64,000 nucleotides of DNA from Mycobacterium sp. 852013-50091_SCH5140682 (GTDB taxonomy: Bacteria > Actinomycetota > Actinomycetes > Mycobacteriales > Mycobacteriaceae): NCBI RefSeq assembly GCF_001665685.1, contig NZ_LZTB01000128.1:41087-105086 (forward strand). The letters are read 5' to 3'. A program made the position numbers and the translations under genes. Below are positions 19,422 through 28,304 of the stretch, in pieces; within the stretch, counting starts at the first letter, position 1; each line of letters opens with the position of its first letter. The notes under the pieces were generated by a model. The model was not told the DNA's origin and made no database searches. It was given only the letters and a program-made list of their open reading frames with translations.

Positions 19422-20525
19422 ATGAACACTGAAGATTTCCGTCGCCTCGTCGACATTCCGGGGCCGTTCGTGTCCGCTTATCTCGACGATTCGCGGTCTG
19501 ATGCAGCGAAGCGGCCGAACGTGGAATGGCGCAGTCTCAGCAGCAAACTGGAGCACATGGGAGCCGACCCTTCGGCGCTCGATCACATGGAGCAGGCCAT
19601 ATTGCACAGCCGGCCGGCGGTCGGTAGGCAGGGCCGGGCTGTTGTGGTGACGCGTGAACGGATACTGATCAACGAACATGTGTCCCGTCCGCCGGTGGCG
19701 CCGGTGCTCCGCGTATCGGACTACCCGTTCCTGGTGCCGTTGGTGGAGTTTGGCTACGCGCACCCACCGTATGTGTTTGTCGCCGTCGACCGTTCGGGTG
19801 CCGAGATCACCGTGCACAGTGACGGTGACCTGCGCACAGAGGTCGTTGAAGGCGAAGGCTATCCGCTACACAAGGCGGCAACTTCAGGATTCAGCGGATA
19901 CGTGGACTTCCGGTCGACGACAGACGAGGCCATTCGCGTGAATGTGCGCGCGGTGGCCGAACGGATCACCGAGATCGTCGATCAGATGAGTCCGGACGTC
20001 GTGCTCATCAGCGGTGAGGTTCGCTCCCGAAACGATGTCATTTCCGAACTGCCACCCCGTGTCGCGCAAAAGGTTTCGCAGCTGCACGCGGGATCTCGTG
20101 GACAGCGAGCCAATGAAACCGAACTCGGTGAGCTAGTCAAGGGCGTTCTGCAGCGCCTGGGATGTGTCGAGATCGCCGAGACCGTCCGGAAGTACCTCGC
20201 TGAGATGGAATCGAAGTCGGGGATGGCGGTGGAGGGAATCTCGGCTGTGTGCACCGCCTTGCGCGCGCGCAATGTAGCGGCATTGATCATCGGACTGATA
20301 GGCGACGCCACGGTGGTCACCGGAGCTGATCGCGCGGTGGTGGCTCCCGACGCGGACACGCTGTCATTGATGGGGGAGCCCGTCAGCCGTGTCGCCCGGG
20401 CCGACGAGGCGTTGCCGTTCGCCGCGATTGCCGTCGGCGCGTCCCTTGTGGCGGTGGACGATTCATTGGCGCTGACCGATGGAATCGGTGCGCTGCTGCG
20501 TTTCTCAACGGGCGATGGGGTGTGA
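19422..20525 (+). CDS. Rv2629-like protein (bacterial archaeo-eukaryotic release factor family 2)
   Basis: 367-residue protein resembling M. tuberculosis Rv2629, a DosR-regulon member of the baeRF2 family (release-factor/Pelota-like fold). Visible features: N-terminal IPGPFVSAYLDDSR, middle FVAVDRSGAEITVHSDGD and DVVLISGEVRSRNDVISELP, and C-terminal AVEGISAVCTALRARNVAALIIG. The role is thought to concern ribosomes or translation under stress; the exact reaction is not known. Its 3' end overlaps the convergent P-type ATPase gene by 21 bp. Confidence 0.75.
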   Translation: MNTEDFRRLVDIPGPFVSAYLDDSRSDAAKRPNVEWRSLSSKLEHMGADPSALDHMEQAILHSRPAVGRQGRAVVVTRERILINEHVSRPPVAPVLRVSDYPFLVPLVEFGYAHPPYVFVAVDRSGAEITVHSDGDLRTEVVEGEGYPLHKAATSGFSGYVDFRSTTDEAIRVNVRAVAERITEIVDQMSPDVVLISGEVRSRNDVISELPPRVAQKVSQLHAGSRGQRANETELGELVKGVLQRLGCVEIAETVRKYLAEMESKSGMAVEGISAVCTALRARNVAALIIGLIGDATVVTGADRAVVAPDADTLSLMGEPVSRVARADEALPFAAIAVGASLVAVDDSLALTDGIGALLRFSTGDGV

Positions 20526-22889
20526 TTCGTCGCCGGCATTCAGATCGCTTTCGGGCGCAGCCTCGGCCAGCGTGAAGTAGTTTTCTTCTTCCTGAACGAA
20601 GTGCAGGCGAAGCAGCGCGTAGAGGCCGTAGAGGCACGCCAGCAGGTCGTCGATCTGATCAGGTTGGATTGCCCCGGCTGCTTCGGCAAGCCCCGCGTGT
20701 GCGCCGATCCGATCCGCGAGCCGCTGAATCTCGGCGTGGGTGCGGCTCATGGTGGCGGTGGCCTCACCCCCTCCGAGGGGGCGCGCCAGCGCGGGGTACA
20801 ACAGGGTTTCCTCCGCCTGTTCGTGGGGCAGAATTCGATCGACGAGCAGACGGTGCGCAGTGAGCAGTGATTGGAGCGCCGTGGCGTCGGGTGCGGCGGC
20901 CAGCAGGTCGGCGCTGTCCCGCAGGACCCCGAGCGTGTCCCGCAACTCGTCGTGTTCGGCGGAGAAGCGGCGCAGCATTTTCTCGGTATCGGCGGGCACC
21001 TCGACGTCGGTGGTATTCCCACGCAAGGCGCGCAGCGCATTGAGAATCACGGCGACATCGATACCTTCTTGCAGTAGCGCACCAGCCGCGGGCGGTAACC
21101 AGCCCACCGCGGCAACCACCATCGCCAGCAGCGACAAGCTCATGCCCGCGACGGCGCTTTGTACGGCGATGTGCCGCGACCAGCGGGCGATATCCATGGC
21201 GTCGGCGAGCCGGTCGAGGCGGTCGGTGGTCAATACGATATCGGCGGCTTCGGAGGACGCGGTGGCGCCGCGTGCCCCCATCGCCACGCCGACGGTCGCG
21301 GCTGCCAGTGCAGGCGCGTCGTTGATTCCGTCACCAACCATCACCGTCACCGCACGTTCGCGTTCGCAACGCACGGCAGCGACCTTGTCGGCGGGAGTCT
21401 GCTCGGCGTACACCTCGTCCAGTCCCAACACGGTGGCGACTTCGCGCGCTGGTTCGGCGCGGTCACCGGTCAACATGACCAGGCGGTTCATGCCCGCGTC
21501 GCGCAGCCGCCGCATGGTGCGGGGCGCATGGCGACGCAACGGATCCCGCAGCAGCACGGCACCGCTTGGCGTGTCGTCGAGGCATACCCACGCGACGGCT
21601 GCGCCGTCGAGGCGCGCCCGGTTGATGACGGCGCGAGCCCAGTCACCAGACACTGCGCCGACAGGTATTTTCCCGACGAAAATCCGCCGGCCCTCGATCG
21701 TGGCGGTGACCCCTCGGCCGGACTCTTCTACGACGTCCTCGGGCAGCGACAGATGAATTCCGCGGGTCAGGGCCTCGGTGACTATCGCCTCAGCCAGCAC
21801 GTGAGGGGAGTACTGATCCACGGACGCGGCCAACCGCAACAATTCGGTCGTGGTATGGCCCGGCGCGCCGACGACGTCAATGACCGCCGGACGTCCCATC
21901 GTCAATGTCCCGGTCTTGTCCATCACCAAAGTCGTTGCCTGTCCCAGATTCTCCAACGCGCCGCCGCCCCGCACGATCACGCCGGCCCGGGATGCCCGTG
22001 ACAAGCCCGACACGATCGCCACCGGCGCCGCCAACAACAGCGGACACGGGGTCGCCACCACCAACACCGCCACCGCCCGCACCGGCGAGCCGCTGGCCAG
22101 CCACGCAATGCCCGCGAGTAACAACGCCAGAGGCAGGAACCACGCCGCGTACCTGTCGGCCAAACGCACCAGCGGAGCACTCTCCGCGCCGGCCTGCTGT
22201 GCCAGCCGCACAATCCCGGCATAGGTGCTGTCCTCGGCTGTGGCAGTGGCACGCAATTCGAATGCGCCGCCGGCGTTGACCACACCGCTGCGGACCGGGT
22301 CGCCGACACCGCGTTCCACCTGAACCGATTCGCCCGTCAGTGCCGACTCGTCAAGAACCGCAACCACGTCGGCCACTCGACCGTCGACCGGGACCACTTC
22401 GCCTGACCCCACGACCAGCAGGTCATCGACGACCACTTCGGCCAGCGGGATCGTCTCGACCGTCGTGCCGGCCCGGCGCCGGGCAAATTTTGGTGCCCGC
22501 TCCATCAACGCCCGCAGATCGTGAGATGCCCGCCGCGCTGCCGCGGAGTCGAGGGCACGTCCACCGGCCAGCATCACCGCGACCAGGGCGCCGGCCAGAT
22601 ACTCACCCACCAGCAGCGTGCCGACCAACGACAGCACGGCTATCACGTCCACGCCGAATTGGCCCCGACGCAGCCCCGCGACCACCCACGCCACCGCGGG
22701 CACCACTGCCAGTACTGTGCCGGCAATCCAGAAGCTGTCGGCCAGTTGTCGGGATGCGGTCAGCCACGCTATTCCGCCACCACCCAGGGCAACCACGGTC
22801 GTAACAGCGAGGGCGGGTTCGATCAGTGGGCGGATCCGACTGAGCTGCAGGGCAACCCAGGATTCGCGGGAGTTCAGATGCGAGCGCAT
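20505..22889 (-). CDS. P1B-type metal ATPase with C-terminal hemerythrin domain
   Basis: 794-residue heavy-metal P-type ATPase. The actuator motif is TGES (185-188), the metal-site helix carries TPCP (280-283), the phosphorylation site is DKTGTLT from Asp324, and the hinge is MVGDGINDAPAL. There is no N-terminal metal-binding domain. Residues 640-794 form a hemerythrin-like HHE domain with the di-iron ligand pattern His646, His689-xxx-Glu693, His718, His763 and an acidic pair near 768. This layout is known for P1B-5 ATPases, which are linked to Ni/Fe transport. The di-iron domain may sense O2 or metal. It lies within the hypoxia cluster, 10 bp after a small membrane gene. Confidence 0.88.
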   Translation of the reverse strand: MRSHLNSRESWVALQLSRIRPLIEPALAVTTVVALGGGGIAWLTASRQLADSFWIAGTVLAVVPAVAWVVAGLRRGQFGVDVIAVLSLVGTLLVGEYLAGALVAVMLAGGRALDSAAARRASHDLRALMERAPKFARRRAGTTVETIPLAEVVVDDLLVVGSGEVVPVDGRVADVVAVLDESALTGESVQVERGVGDPVRSGVVNAGGAFELRATATAEDSTYAGIVRLAQQAGAESAPLVRLADRYAAWFLPLALLLAGIAWLASGSPVRAVAVLVVATPCPLLLAAPVAIVSGLSRASRAGVIVRGGGALENLGQATTLVMDKTGTLTMGRPAVIDVVGAPGHTTTELLRLAASVDQYSPHVLAEAIVTEALTRGIHLSLPEDVVEESGRGVTATIEGRRIFVGKIPVGAVSGDWARAVINRARLDGAAVAWVCLDDTPSGAVLLRDPLRRHAPRTMRRLRDAGMNRLVMLTGDRAEPAREVATVLGLDEVYAEQTPADKVAAVRCERERAVTVMVGDGINDAPALAAATVGVAMGARGATASSEAADIVLTTDRLDRLADAMDIARWSRHIAVQSAVAGMSLSLLAMVVAAVGWLPPAAGALLQEGIDVAVILNALRALRGNTTDVEVPADTEKMLRRFSAEHDELRDTLGVLRDSADLLAAAPDATALQSLLTAHRLLVDRILPHEQAEETLLYPALARPLGGGEATATMSRTHAEIQRLADRIGAHAGLAEAAGAIQPDQIDDLLACLYGLYALLRLHFVQEEENYFTLAEAAPESDLNAGDESHPIAR

Positions 22890-22899
22890 GGCCGTCGTG

Positions 22900-23142
22900 T
22901 CAGCGGTGCTCGCGCAACAGCGTCATGCGGCGGCGAAACTCGTCCTCGTCGATCTCGCCACGCGCGAACCGTTCGGTCAACAGGTCATCGGCCCGCCGCC
23001 ATACGGCCGCGCCGCCGCGGTGCCGGCTCTCGGGCACCAAGGCGCGGGCCGTCACCTCGACGGCGGCGATCAAACCGCTCGCGAACAGCAACATGAACAA
23101 GGTCATCACGATCCAGCCCCAGCCTCCGCCGTACCACATCAT
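22900..23142 (-). CDS. Small membrane protein with SHOCT-like C-terminus
   Basis: 80-residue protein starting MMWYGGGWGW, with one transmembrane helix (about 12-33) and a C-terminal RRADDLLTERFARGEIDEDEFRRRMTLL segment of the SHOCT type. The ATG at 23142 has AAAGG about 9 nt upstream; the frame opens further but without support. It is co-directional and nearly adjacent to the P-type ATPase, so a shared transcript and possibly a shared membrane role are likely. Confidence 0.75.
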   Translation of the reverse strand: MMWYGGGWGWIVMTLFMLLFASGLIAAVEVTARALVPESRHRGGAAVWRRADDLLTERFARGEIDEDEFRRRMTLLREHR

Positions 23143-23221
23143 GTTCGTCGACCTTTCTTCGAGCGGATTCCCGTGTTCTAGATACTGCGGTGACAATGCG
23201 TGCAACCGGGCCGACAAGGTA

Positions 23222-23235
23222 GGGCCGAAAGACCC
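23222..23235. promoter_or_regulatory. DosR-like box
   Basis: GGGCCGAAAGACCC matches 8 of 10 core positions. It lies about 80 bp upstream of the minus-strand small membrane protein/P1B ATPase pair. Confidence 0.5.
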
Positions 23236-23324
23236 CTTTCAGGTCACCCTGGGAACGCGGGTCACCTGCAGGTGAACGACGCGCCGCGAGGGTGGGATCG
23301 CGCGCCGAAGGTCACGGCCGCGCA

Positions 23325-23338
23325 GGGCCGTAGGTCCC
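23325..23338. promoter_or_regulatory. DosR/DevR box
   Basis: GGGCCGTAGGTCCC matches 9 of 10 core positions. It lies about 140 bp upstream of the plus-strand gene at 23477, which leads into the second WS/DGAT. Confidence 0.55.
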
Positions 23339-23476
23339 GACGACCGACGGCAGAACGACGGGCTGATGGCGTCTCGGGCTTGGGACTCAAGTTGTTGCAG
23401 CATCGTGGCTTTCGACTCTGGGGCCCGGCCGGCGGCAGCGGTGTGATGAATAGGCAGGATCTGACGAGGAGTAGTG

Positions 23477-23740
23477 ATGAAAACTCTGGATTACCTGATG
23501 TGGCATCACCACAAGTCAGCACCCGTCGCTTGGTATCTGCTGACCGATCGCCTCCATGAGGGCCGCAAAGTACAGGTGCGTGCCGATCAACTTCCTCGTA
23601 CCGTTGCAGCGTGGCTTGCTGAACTCGGAGCGCACAGCCCCCTGGTCGACGAGCTCGCCAAAGCCGTGTGCGCCGACGACTGGCCGGCAGCGCATGCAGT
23701 TGCCGACCGGCTGTCCATTGACGTCGCGGTCGCGGCGTGA
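23477..23740 (+). CDS. Small hypothetical protein preceding WS/DGAT
   Basis: 87-residue soluble protein with a His/aromatic-rich start (MKTLDYLMWHHHKSAPVAWY) and a helical C-terminal half (PLVDELAKAVCADDWPAAHAVADRL). It has no family that I recognise. ATG 23477 is preceded by GAGGAGT; an adjacent GTG at 23474 is possible. It lies 19 bp before the WS/DGAT gene, so the two are probably co-transcribed from the DosR-box promoter. Confidence 0.7.
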   Translation: MKTLDYLMWHHHKSAPVAWYLLTDRLHEGRKVQVRADQLPRTVAAWLAELGAHSPLVDELAKAVCADDWPAAHAVADRLSIDVAVAA

Positions 23741-23759
23741 TCGCGCGGTGCGTTAGACG

Positions 23760-25031
23760 ATGTGCGAATACCTCAGCGGCGCTGATGCATTCATGTGGTC
23801 GCTCGGCAAGGATCCGGTATTGCGTTCGACGATTGTCACGCTCATCGAGTTAGAGCGGGCCCCCGACTGGCAACTGGTTGCCGATCGTTTCGACCAGATC
23901 AGTCGAGCCGTTCCCCGCTTCCGGCAACGGGTCGTGCGGTCGATTCCGCTGTTGCCGCCGCGCTGGGAGCTTGATCCTGACTTTGACATCGGGTTCCATC
24001 TGCACCGATCGGCCGGATCGGGGCTTCGGCAGTCGGATCTGCTCGCTCTCGCCGCCGCCGCACTCATGGCCGGCTATGACCACCGCCGACCTCTTTGGGA
24101 GGCAACGTTTGTCGACGGATTGCCCGACGGAGGTGGCGCGCTGCTGTGCAAATTCGATCATGCGCTGACCGACGGTATCGGTGCAGTACAGATCGCGACA
24201 ATCCTGTACGACAACCTGGGAATGCCCCCGGAAGGTGGGCGGCGACCGTCGCGGTCACTCGGCCTGGCACCGCGTGCGATGACGGCCCTGCGGCACCCTG
24301 TCGACGCCGCGCTGGCGGCCATTCCGACTGCGCTGTCGATCTACCGGGCCGTGCGTCCGATCGCTGGTCCTCGATCGCCCATCATGCGCGACCGCACCCC
24401 GACTCGGCATCTCGACATCCTGGAGGTAAGCAAGCCCGCCCTGCAGTGTGCCGGGCGAGCAGCCGGGGGTTCGCTGAACGACGCCTTCATCGCGGCGGTG
24501 GCCGGCGGGCTTCGCCGCTATCACGAGTGCCACGATGTCGCAGTCGACGAACTGGTGCTGTCGATGCCGATCAGCATCCGGCGCCAGGACGACGTCGCCG
24601 GAGGTAATCGGGCGACCCTTATGCGCCTGGCGGTCCCGGTCGGCATCACGGATCCCGCGCGCAGGATCTGCGAGGTACACGAACGGACCAGCAAGGCAAG
24701 AGCCGAGCGGTCGCTTGCCTACACTCAGCTCATCGCGTCAGGTCTCAACGCCATGCCGCGCCGCTACGTCCGCTCCGAGCTGCGTCGGGTCGACTTCGTC
24801 GCCAGTGACGTCCCTGGCTTCCCCCTCCCGCTGCGTCTGGGCGGCGCCCCGGTGCGCATGCAGTACGCATTTTCCCCAACTTTGGGCGCGAGTATCAACA
24901 CCACCATGCTCACGTATGTCGATACGTGTGCGATCGGAATCAACGTGGATACCGGTGCGATTCCGGACCCCGATGTGTTGCATGGCTGTCTCGCTGCAGG
25001 ATTCGACGAGACGATATCGATCGTGGCCTGA
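23760..25031 (+). CDS. WS/DGAT-family acyltransferase with variant active-site motif
   Basis: 423-residue acyltransferase of the wax ester synthase/DGAT family. The usual HHxxxDG is DHALTDG here (Asp133, His134, Asp138, Gly139). The second, catalytic His and the DG pair are retained. Other family segments include DAFMWSLGKDP, PLWEATFVDGL, GGSLNDAFIAAVAGGLRRY, SDVPGFPLPLRLGGAPV and the C-terminal LTYVDTCAIGINVDTGAI. It may make storage triacylglycerol or wax esters under hypoxia, but the motif change makes activity less certain than for the gene at 10745. Confidence 0.85.
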   Translation: MCEYLSGADAFMWSLGKDPVLRSTIVTLIELERAPDWQLVADRFDQISRAVPRFRQRVVRSIPLLPPRWELDPDFDIGFHLHRSAGSGLRQSDLLALAAAALMAGYDHRRPLWEATFVDGLPDGGGALLCKFDHALTDGIGAVQIATILYDNLGMPPEGGRRPSRSLGLAPRAMTALRHPVDAALAAIPTALSIYRAVRPIAGPRSPIMRDRTPTRHLDILEVSKPALQCAGRAAGGSLNDAFIAAVAGGLRRYHECHDVAVDELVLSMPISIRRQDDVAGGNRATLMRLAVPVGITDPARRICEVHERTSKARAERSLAYTQLIASGLNAMPRRYVRSELRRVDFVASDVPGFPLPLRLGGAPVRMQYAFSPTLGASINTTMLTYVDTCAIGINVDTGAIPDPDVLHGCLAAGFDETISIVA

Positions 25032-25058
25032 CCGGTTGACTTGAGGACGCCGACACCG

Positions 25059-25072
25059 AGGACCTTCGACCC
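25059..25072. promoter_or_regulatory. DosR-like box
   Basis: AGGACCTTCGACCC matches 8 of 10 core positions. It lies about 40 bp upstream of the SRPBCC gene start at 25108. Confidence 0.4.
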
Positions 25073-25107
25073 TTCTCCATCTATGTCGGTGCTCCTAGCC
25101 TCTGGAT

Positions 25108-25815
25108 ATGGGAAAGCAACGCCCTTGCCTCGCAGGACTGATGGCCGTAGTCGGCGTAGTGGTGATCTATCGAGGCGCGTTTCGCCCCTGGATGTACACC
25201 TGGGGCGCAGGCAAAGAGGAAGTGGCCGCCGAGCTTCCCGGCGACGAGCTGGTAGAGGCCGACGCCCCGCGGACAACCCGGGCCGTGACGATCGATGCCC
25301 CGGTGCGGACGATATGGTCGTGGTTGGTTCAGATCGGTGAAGGCCGAGGCGGCTTCTACAGTTACGCATTTCTGGAGCGGGCGGTGGGGGCGCGCATTCA
25401 CAACGCGCACCGGATCCATCCCGAGTGGCAGGACCTCCATGTCGGCGACACCATCTGGCTGGCGCGGCGCTACGGCGGCGACGCTCGTCAGGTGGTGGCG
25501 CGGATCGAGCCGGAATCCGACCTGGTATTGATGTCGCCTGCTGATTTCGAACGGGTCCAGCAGGGGGAGAAGGCTTCTGGTGTGTGGAGTTTCCATGTGC
25601 GGCGCCGCAACGGGTGGGCCCGCCTCATCGTGCGTGGTAGCGGCGGCTTTGTTGGACGCCCCTGGTTCGACATCGCCCACTTCATCATGGAGCATGCGAT
25701 GATGCGCGGTCTGCGTAAGCGAGCTGAACGCACGGCGCGCGCAGAGTACGAGCACTACGGCGAGCTTCGCTCGGCGCAATCAGACGGCATGGCCACCGTC
25801 ACGCCGATTCCGTAG
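25108..25815 (+). CDS. SRPBCC-fold protein with N-terminal membrane anchor
   Basis: 235-residue protein. An N-terminal hydrophobic helix (about 8-24, CLAGLMAVVGVVVIY) is followed by a START/SRPBCC-like domain (TRAVTIDAPVRTIWSWLVQIGEGRGG, then a YSYAFLERAVGARIHNAHRI segment). Such folds bind hydrophobic ligands; none can be named. The last 17 bp overlap the convergent hydrogenase protease gene. A DosR-like box upstream suggests hypoxic control. Confidence 0.75.
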   Translation: MGKQRPCLAGLMAVVGVVVIYRGAFRPWMYTWGAGKEEVAAELPGDELVEADAPRTTRAVTIDAPVRTIWSWLVQIGEGRGGFYSYAFLERAVGARIHNAHRIHPEWQDLHVGDTIWLARRYGGDARQVVARIEPESDLVLMSPADFERVQQGEKASGVWSFHVRRRNGWARLIVRGSGGFVGRPWFDIAHFIMEHAMMRGLRKRAERTARAEYEHYGELRSAQSDGMATVTPIP

Positions 25816-26260
25816 GAGGAAGCTCGGCCTCGACTGCCTCGACCACACGAAGCACCGCGGCGGCCACCACTGGTGTCAATGTGTCGCCATGGCCGACGTC
25901 CGCGACGTCCACGGTGAAGACCACCAACCTGCTCGGTAGTCGCCCGAGTGCCTCGCCGAGCGAGTACGTCTGCGCCAGACCCAACATGTGCGAGCTCACC
26001 ACTCGGGGGCCGCCGCCGTCTGCCGGTGTCCAGCGCCGGACCCTGCCGGGTGTGCCGGGCTGGCTGACGGCAGCGTCCACAACGATTGCGAGGTCGGCAC
26101 CGGTCCAGGCATCGAGGATGGAGCCCGGGTCGCCGATATCGGTCATCACCTGCACCCCCGGAATGTGCCGTCGGGCGACCGCGGCGGCCACTGCGAGCCC
26201 GACTCCGTCGTCGCACCGAAAAGCGTTCCCGATCCCGATGACCAAGACACCGCCACTCAT
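25799..26260 (-). CDS. Hydrogenase maturation protease (HyaD/HycI family)
   Basis: 153-residue endopeptidase that trims the C-terminal tail of the hydrogenase large subunit after nickel insertion. Features: VIGIGNAFRCDDGVGLAVA (Ni-sensing Asp after GN), DAVS in place of the second acidic motif area, and SSHMLGLAQTYSLGEALG with the conserved His. The ATG at 26260 overlaps the large-subunit stop by 4 bp; the frame opens to 26338, but that part lies inside the large subunit gene. No hypABCDEF genes are in the window. Confidence 0.88.
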   Translation of the reverse strand: MSGGVLVIGIGNAFRCDDGVGLAVAAAVARRHIPGVQVMTDIGDPGSILDAWTGADLAIVVDAAVSQPGTPGRVRRWTPADGGGPRVVSSHMLGLAQTYSLGEALGRLPSRLVVFTVDVADVGHGDTLTPVVAAAVLRVVEAVEAELPPTESA

Positions 26261-27549
26261 GTGCGATCCACGGTCAATGTCAGAAAGTGTGCCGAACACG
26301 AGATGCACGGGTCGTGGTTGCGAATCGCCTTCTCGCACAATGAGGTCAACGAGGCATCGTCGAGAGTCAGATTGGCCGCGACCAGCTCGGCCATCTCGTG
26401 TTCGATCGCTGCCTGGTTCTGCGCGGTCGGCGGCACGATCGTCGCGGATCGGATCAAACCGTCCGCTCCGATGGCGTAACGGTGATAGAGCAACCCGCGC
26501 GGCGCCTCGCTCACCCCATGCCCAACACCGGCGCGAGCCGCGACCGTGACGAAGGGCCGCCGCGGGCGCCGATAGTCGTCGATGATGCGCAGCGCTTCAT
26601 CGATGGCATAGATGACCTCGACCAGTCGGACAATGATGCTGCGGAAGGGATTTCGACACTGTGCCGACAGCCCGGCGGCGGCTGCTGCCTCCCGGGCGAC
26701 CGGTGACAGCGCGCCATGGTTGAGCGAGTAACGGGCCAACGGCCCGGTCAGGTAGCGGGTGCCGTCGAGAGTGGAATGTAACGCCGTCGAACGTCGGACC
26801 TGGGTCTCGATCACGTGATCGGTGAACGTGGCGAGCGGGAATGCCGGCCCTGCGCTGCGTGCGATCGCGCCGTTCTCTATCGGATAGCGACCGGGTTGCG
26901 TGAGCGCCAGGAACTCGTGATCGAATTCGCTATCCGGATAGTCGAATTCAGCCACGTCGTGCAAGGTTGACAGAGCGTCGTCGAGCGCGCGACGCAACTG
27001 TTCGGCCACGGGCTTGAGGTCGTCGGGTGCGGGCACCGAGTAGAACCCGCCGAGTCGGACATTGATCGGATGGATGGCGCGCCCGCCGATCTCCTCCATC
27101 AACCGATTGCCTGCCTTCTTCAGGGCCAGGCCACGTTCGATCAGATCCGGCCGGTCCCTGGCGAGGCTGATGCCGTCGGGGTATCCCAGGAAATCTGGCA
27201 TGTGCAACAGAAATATGTGCAGGGCGTGGCTGTGAATCCACTCTCCGCAGTAGAGGAGGCGGCGCAGTTCGATCAGCTCAGTATCGATTGACACCCCGCA
27301 GGCGTCTTCGATGGCGTTACATGCGCTCACCTGGTAGGCAACCGGGCAGATACCGCAGATACGCGCTGTCAGATCCGGGGGCTCGGTATAGGCGCGGTCC
27401 CGCAGAAATGCCTCGAAAAACCGTGGCGGCTCATAGATGTTGAGTTCGACGCTTTCGACGGCACCGTCGCGGAGCATTACATGCAGGGCGCCCTCGCCCT
27501 CGACCCTGGTCAGCGCACCGACCGAAATGGTCCGCACCTCGGGCTTCAT
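26257..27549 (-). CDS. hyhL: [NiFe] hydrogenase group 3b, large (alpha) subunit
   Basis: 430-residue catalytic subunit holding the NiFe(CN)2CO centre. The N-terminal ligands are Cys65/Cys68 (RICGICP); the C-terminal ligands are Cys415/Cys418 (DPCISC). His421 marks the cleavage site, leaving a nine-residue tail FLTLTVDRT for the protease encoded downstream. With its NAD(P)-linked partners it forms a cytosolic group 3b hydrogenase (Hyh/Hyd3 of mycobacteria), which can evolve H2 from NAD(P)H in hypoxia. It overlaps the small subunit gene by 4 bp. Confidence 0.95.
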   Translation of the reverse strand: MKPEVRTISVGALTRVEGEGALHVMLRDGAVESVELNIYEPPRFFEAFLRDRAYTEPPDLTARICGICPVAYQVSACNAIEDACGVSIDTELIELRRLLYCGEWIHSHALHIFLLHMPDFLGYPDGISLARDRPDLIERGLALKKAGNRLMEEIGGRAIHPINVRLGGFYSVPAPDDLKPVAEQLRRALDDALSTLHDVAEFDYPDSEFDHEFLALTQPGRYPIENGAIARSAGPAFPLATFTDHVIETQVRRSTALHSTLDGTRYLTGPLARYSLNHGALSPVAREAAAAAGLSAQCRNPFRSIIVRLVEVIYAIDEALRIIDDYRRPRRPFVTVAARAGVGHGVSEAPRGLLYHRYAIGADGLIRSATIVPPTAQNQAAIEHEMAELVAANLTLDDASLTSLCEKAIRNHDPCISCSAHFLTLTVDRT

Positions 27550-28304
27550 CGATCGTTCCGCTCGGCTGAGAAACGGGTCACATTGAACGTCGAAAACACC
27601 CTGTCGACCTCATCCGTCGACAGACCGTCGCGGCGCAACAAAGGGACCAGTGCCGCGGTATTGGGTGTGGCCGCAGGCCCGAAGCAGCCGTAGCAGCCGC
27701 GATGAAACGTCGGGCACAATGCCCCGCAACCGGCGTGGGTGACGGGACCCAGGCATGGGATGCCCTCGGCCACAACGACACACGTAACCCCGCGCAGTTT
27801 GCACTCGGTACACACCGTTTTTGCGGGCACGTGCGGCTGGCGTCCGATCAACAGCGCGGCAAGCGTATCGAGCAACTGGCCCCGGTCGATCGGGCAGCCT
27901 TGCAGCTGGTAGTCGACCTTGATGTGATCGGCCGCAGCCGTCGACGTGGCCAGGGTACCGATGTAGTCGGGATGGGCATAGACAACCGAAGCGAACTCGG
28001 CGACGTCGGCGAAATTCCGCAGCGCCTGGATGCCGCCGGTCGTGGCGCAGGCGCCGATCGTCACCACGATCTTCGACTGCTCGCGGATTTCGGTGATCCG
28101 CCGTTCATCTGCTGCAGTGGTGATGGAACCCTCGACCAGTGACACGTCATAGGGGCCGCCCATCACCGCGCTGGACGCTTCCAGGAAGGTGGCGATCTGA
28201 ACCTGCCCCGCGAGGGCGAGCAATTCGTCTTCACAGTCGAGCAGGGTGAGCTGACAGCCGTCGCACGAGGCGAACTTCCATACGGCCAGGGTGGGCGTGC
28301 TCAT
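27546..28304 (-). CDS. hyhS: [NiFe] hydrogenase group 3b, small (delta) subunit
   Basis: 252-residue iron-sulfur subunit. The proximal cluster ligands begin at Cys14/Cys17 (FASCDGCQLTLLDCEDEL), followed by TIGACATTGG, and a C-terminal Cys set (TECKLRGVTC, LGPVTHAGCGALCP, GCYGCFGP). There is no Tat signal, consistent with a cytosolic enzyme. It carries electrons between the NiFe site and the diaphorase subunits. The start is ATG 28304, directly after the diaphorase stop (28305). Confidence 0.95.
   Translation of the reverse strand: MSTPTLAVWKFASCDGCQLTLLDCEDELLALAGQVQIATFLEASSAVMGGPYDVSLVEGSITTAADERRITEIREQSKIVVTIGACATTGGIQALRNFADVAEFASVVYAHPDYIGTLATSTAAADHIKVDYQLQGCPIDRGQLLDTLAALLIGRQPHVPAKTVCTECKLRGVTCVVVAEGIPCLGPVTHAGCGALCPTFHRGCYGCFGPAATPNTAALVPLLRRDGLSTDEVDRVFSTFNVTRFSAERNDR

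Larger units (their letters stand above)
23143..23476. other. Divergent intergenic region with two DosR boxes
   Basis: 334-bp gap with no convincing gene. It holds two DosR-like boxes (23222-23235 and 23325-23338), one near each divergent gene. A GAGGAG ribosome site lies just before 23477. Confidence 0.6.
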
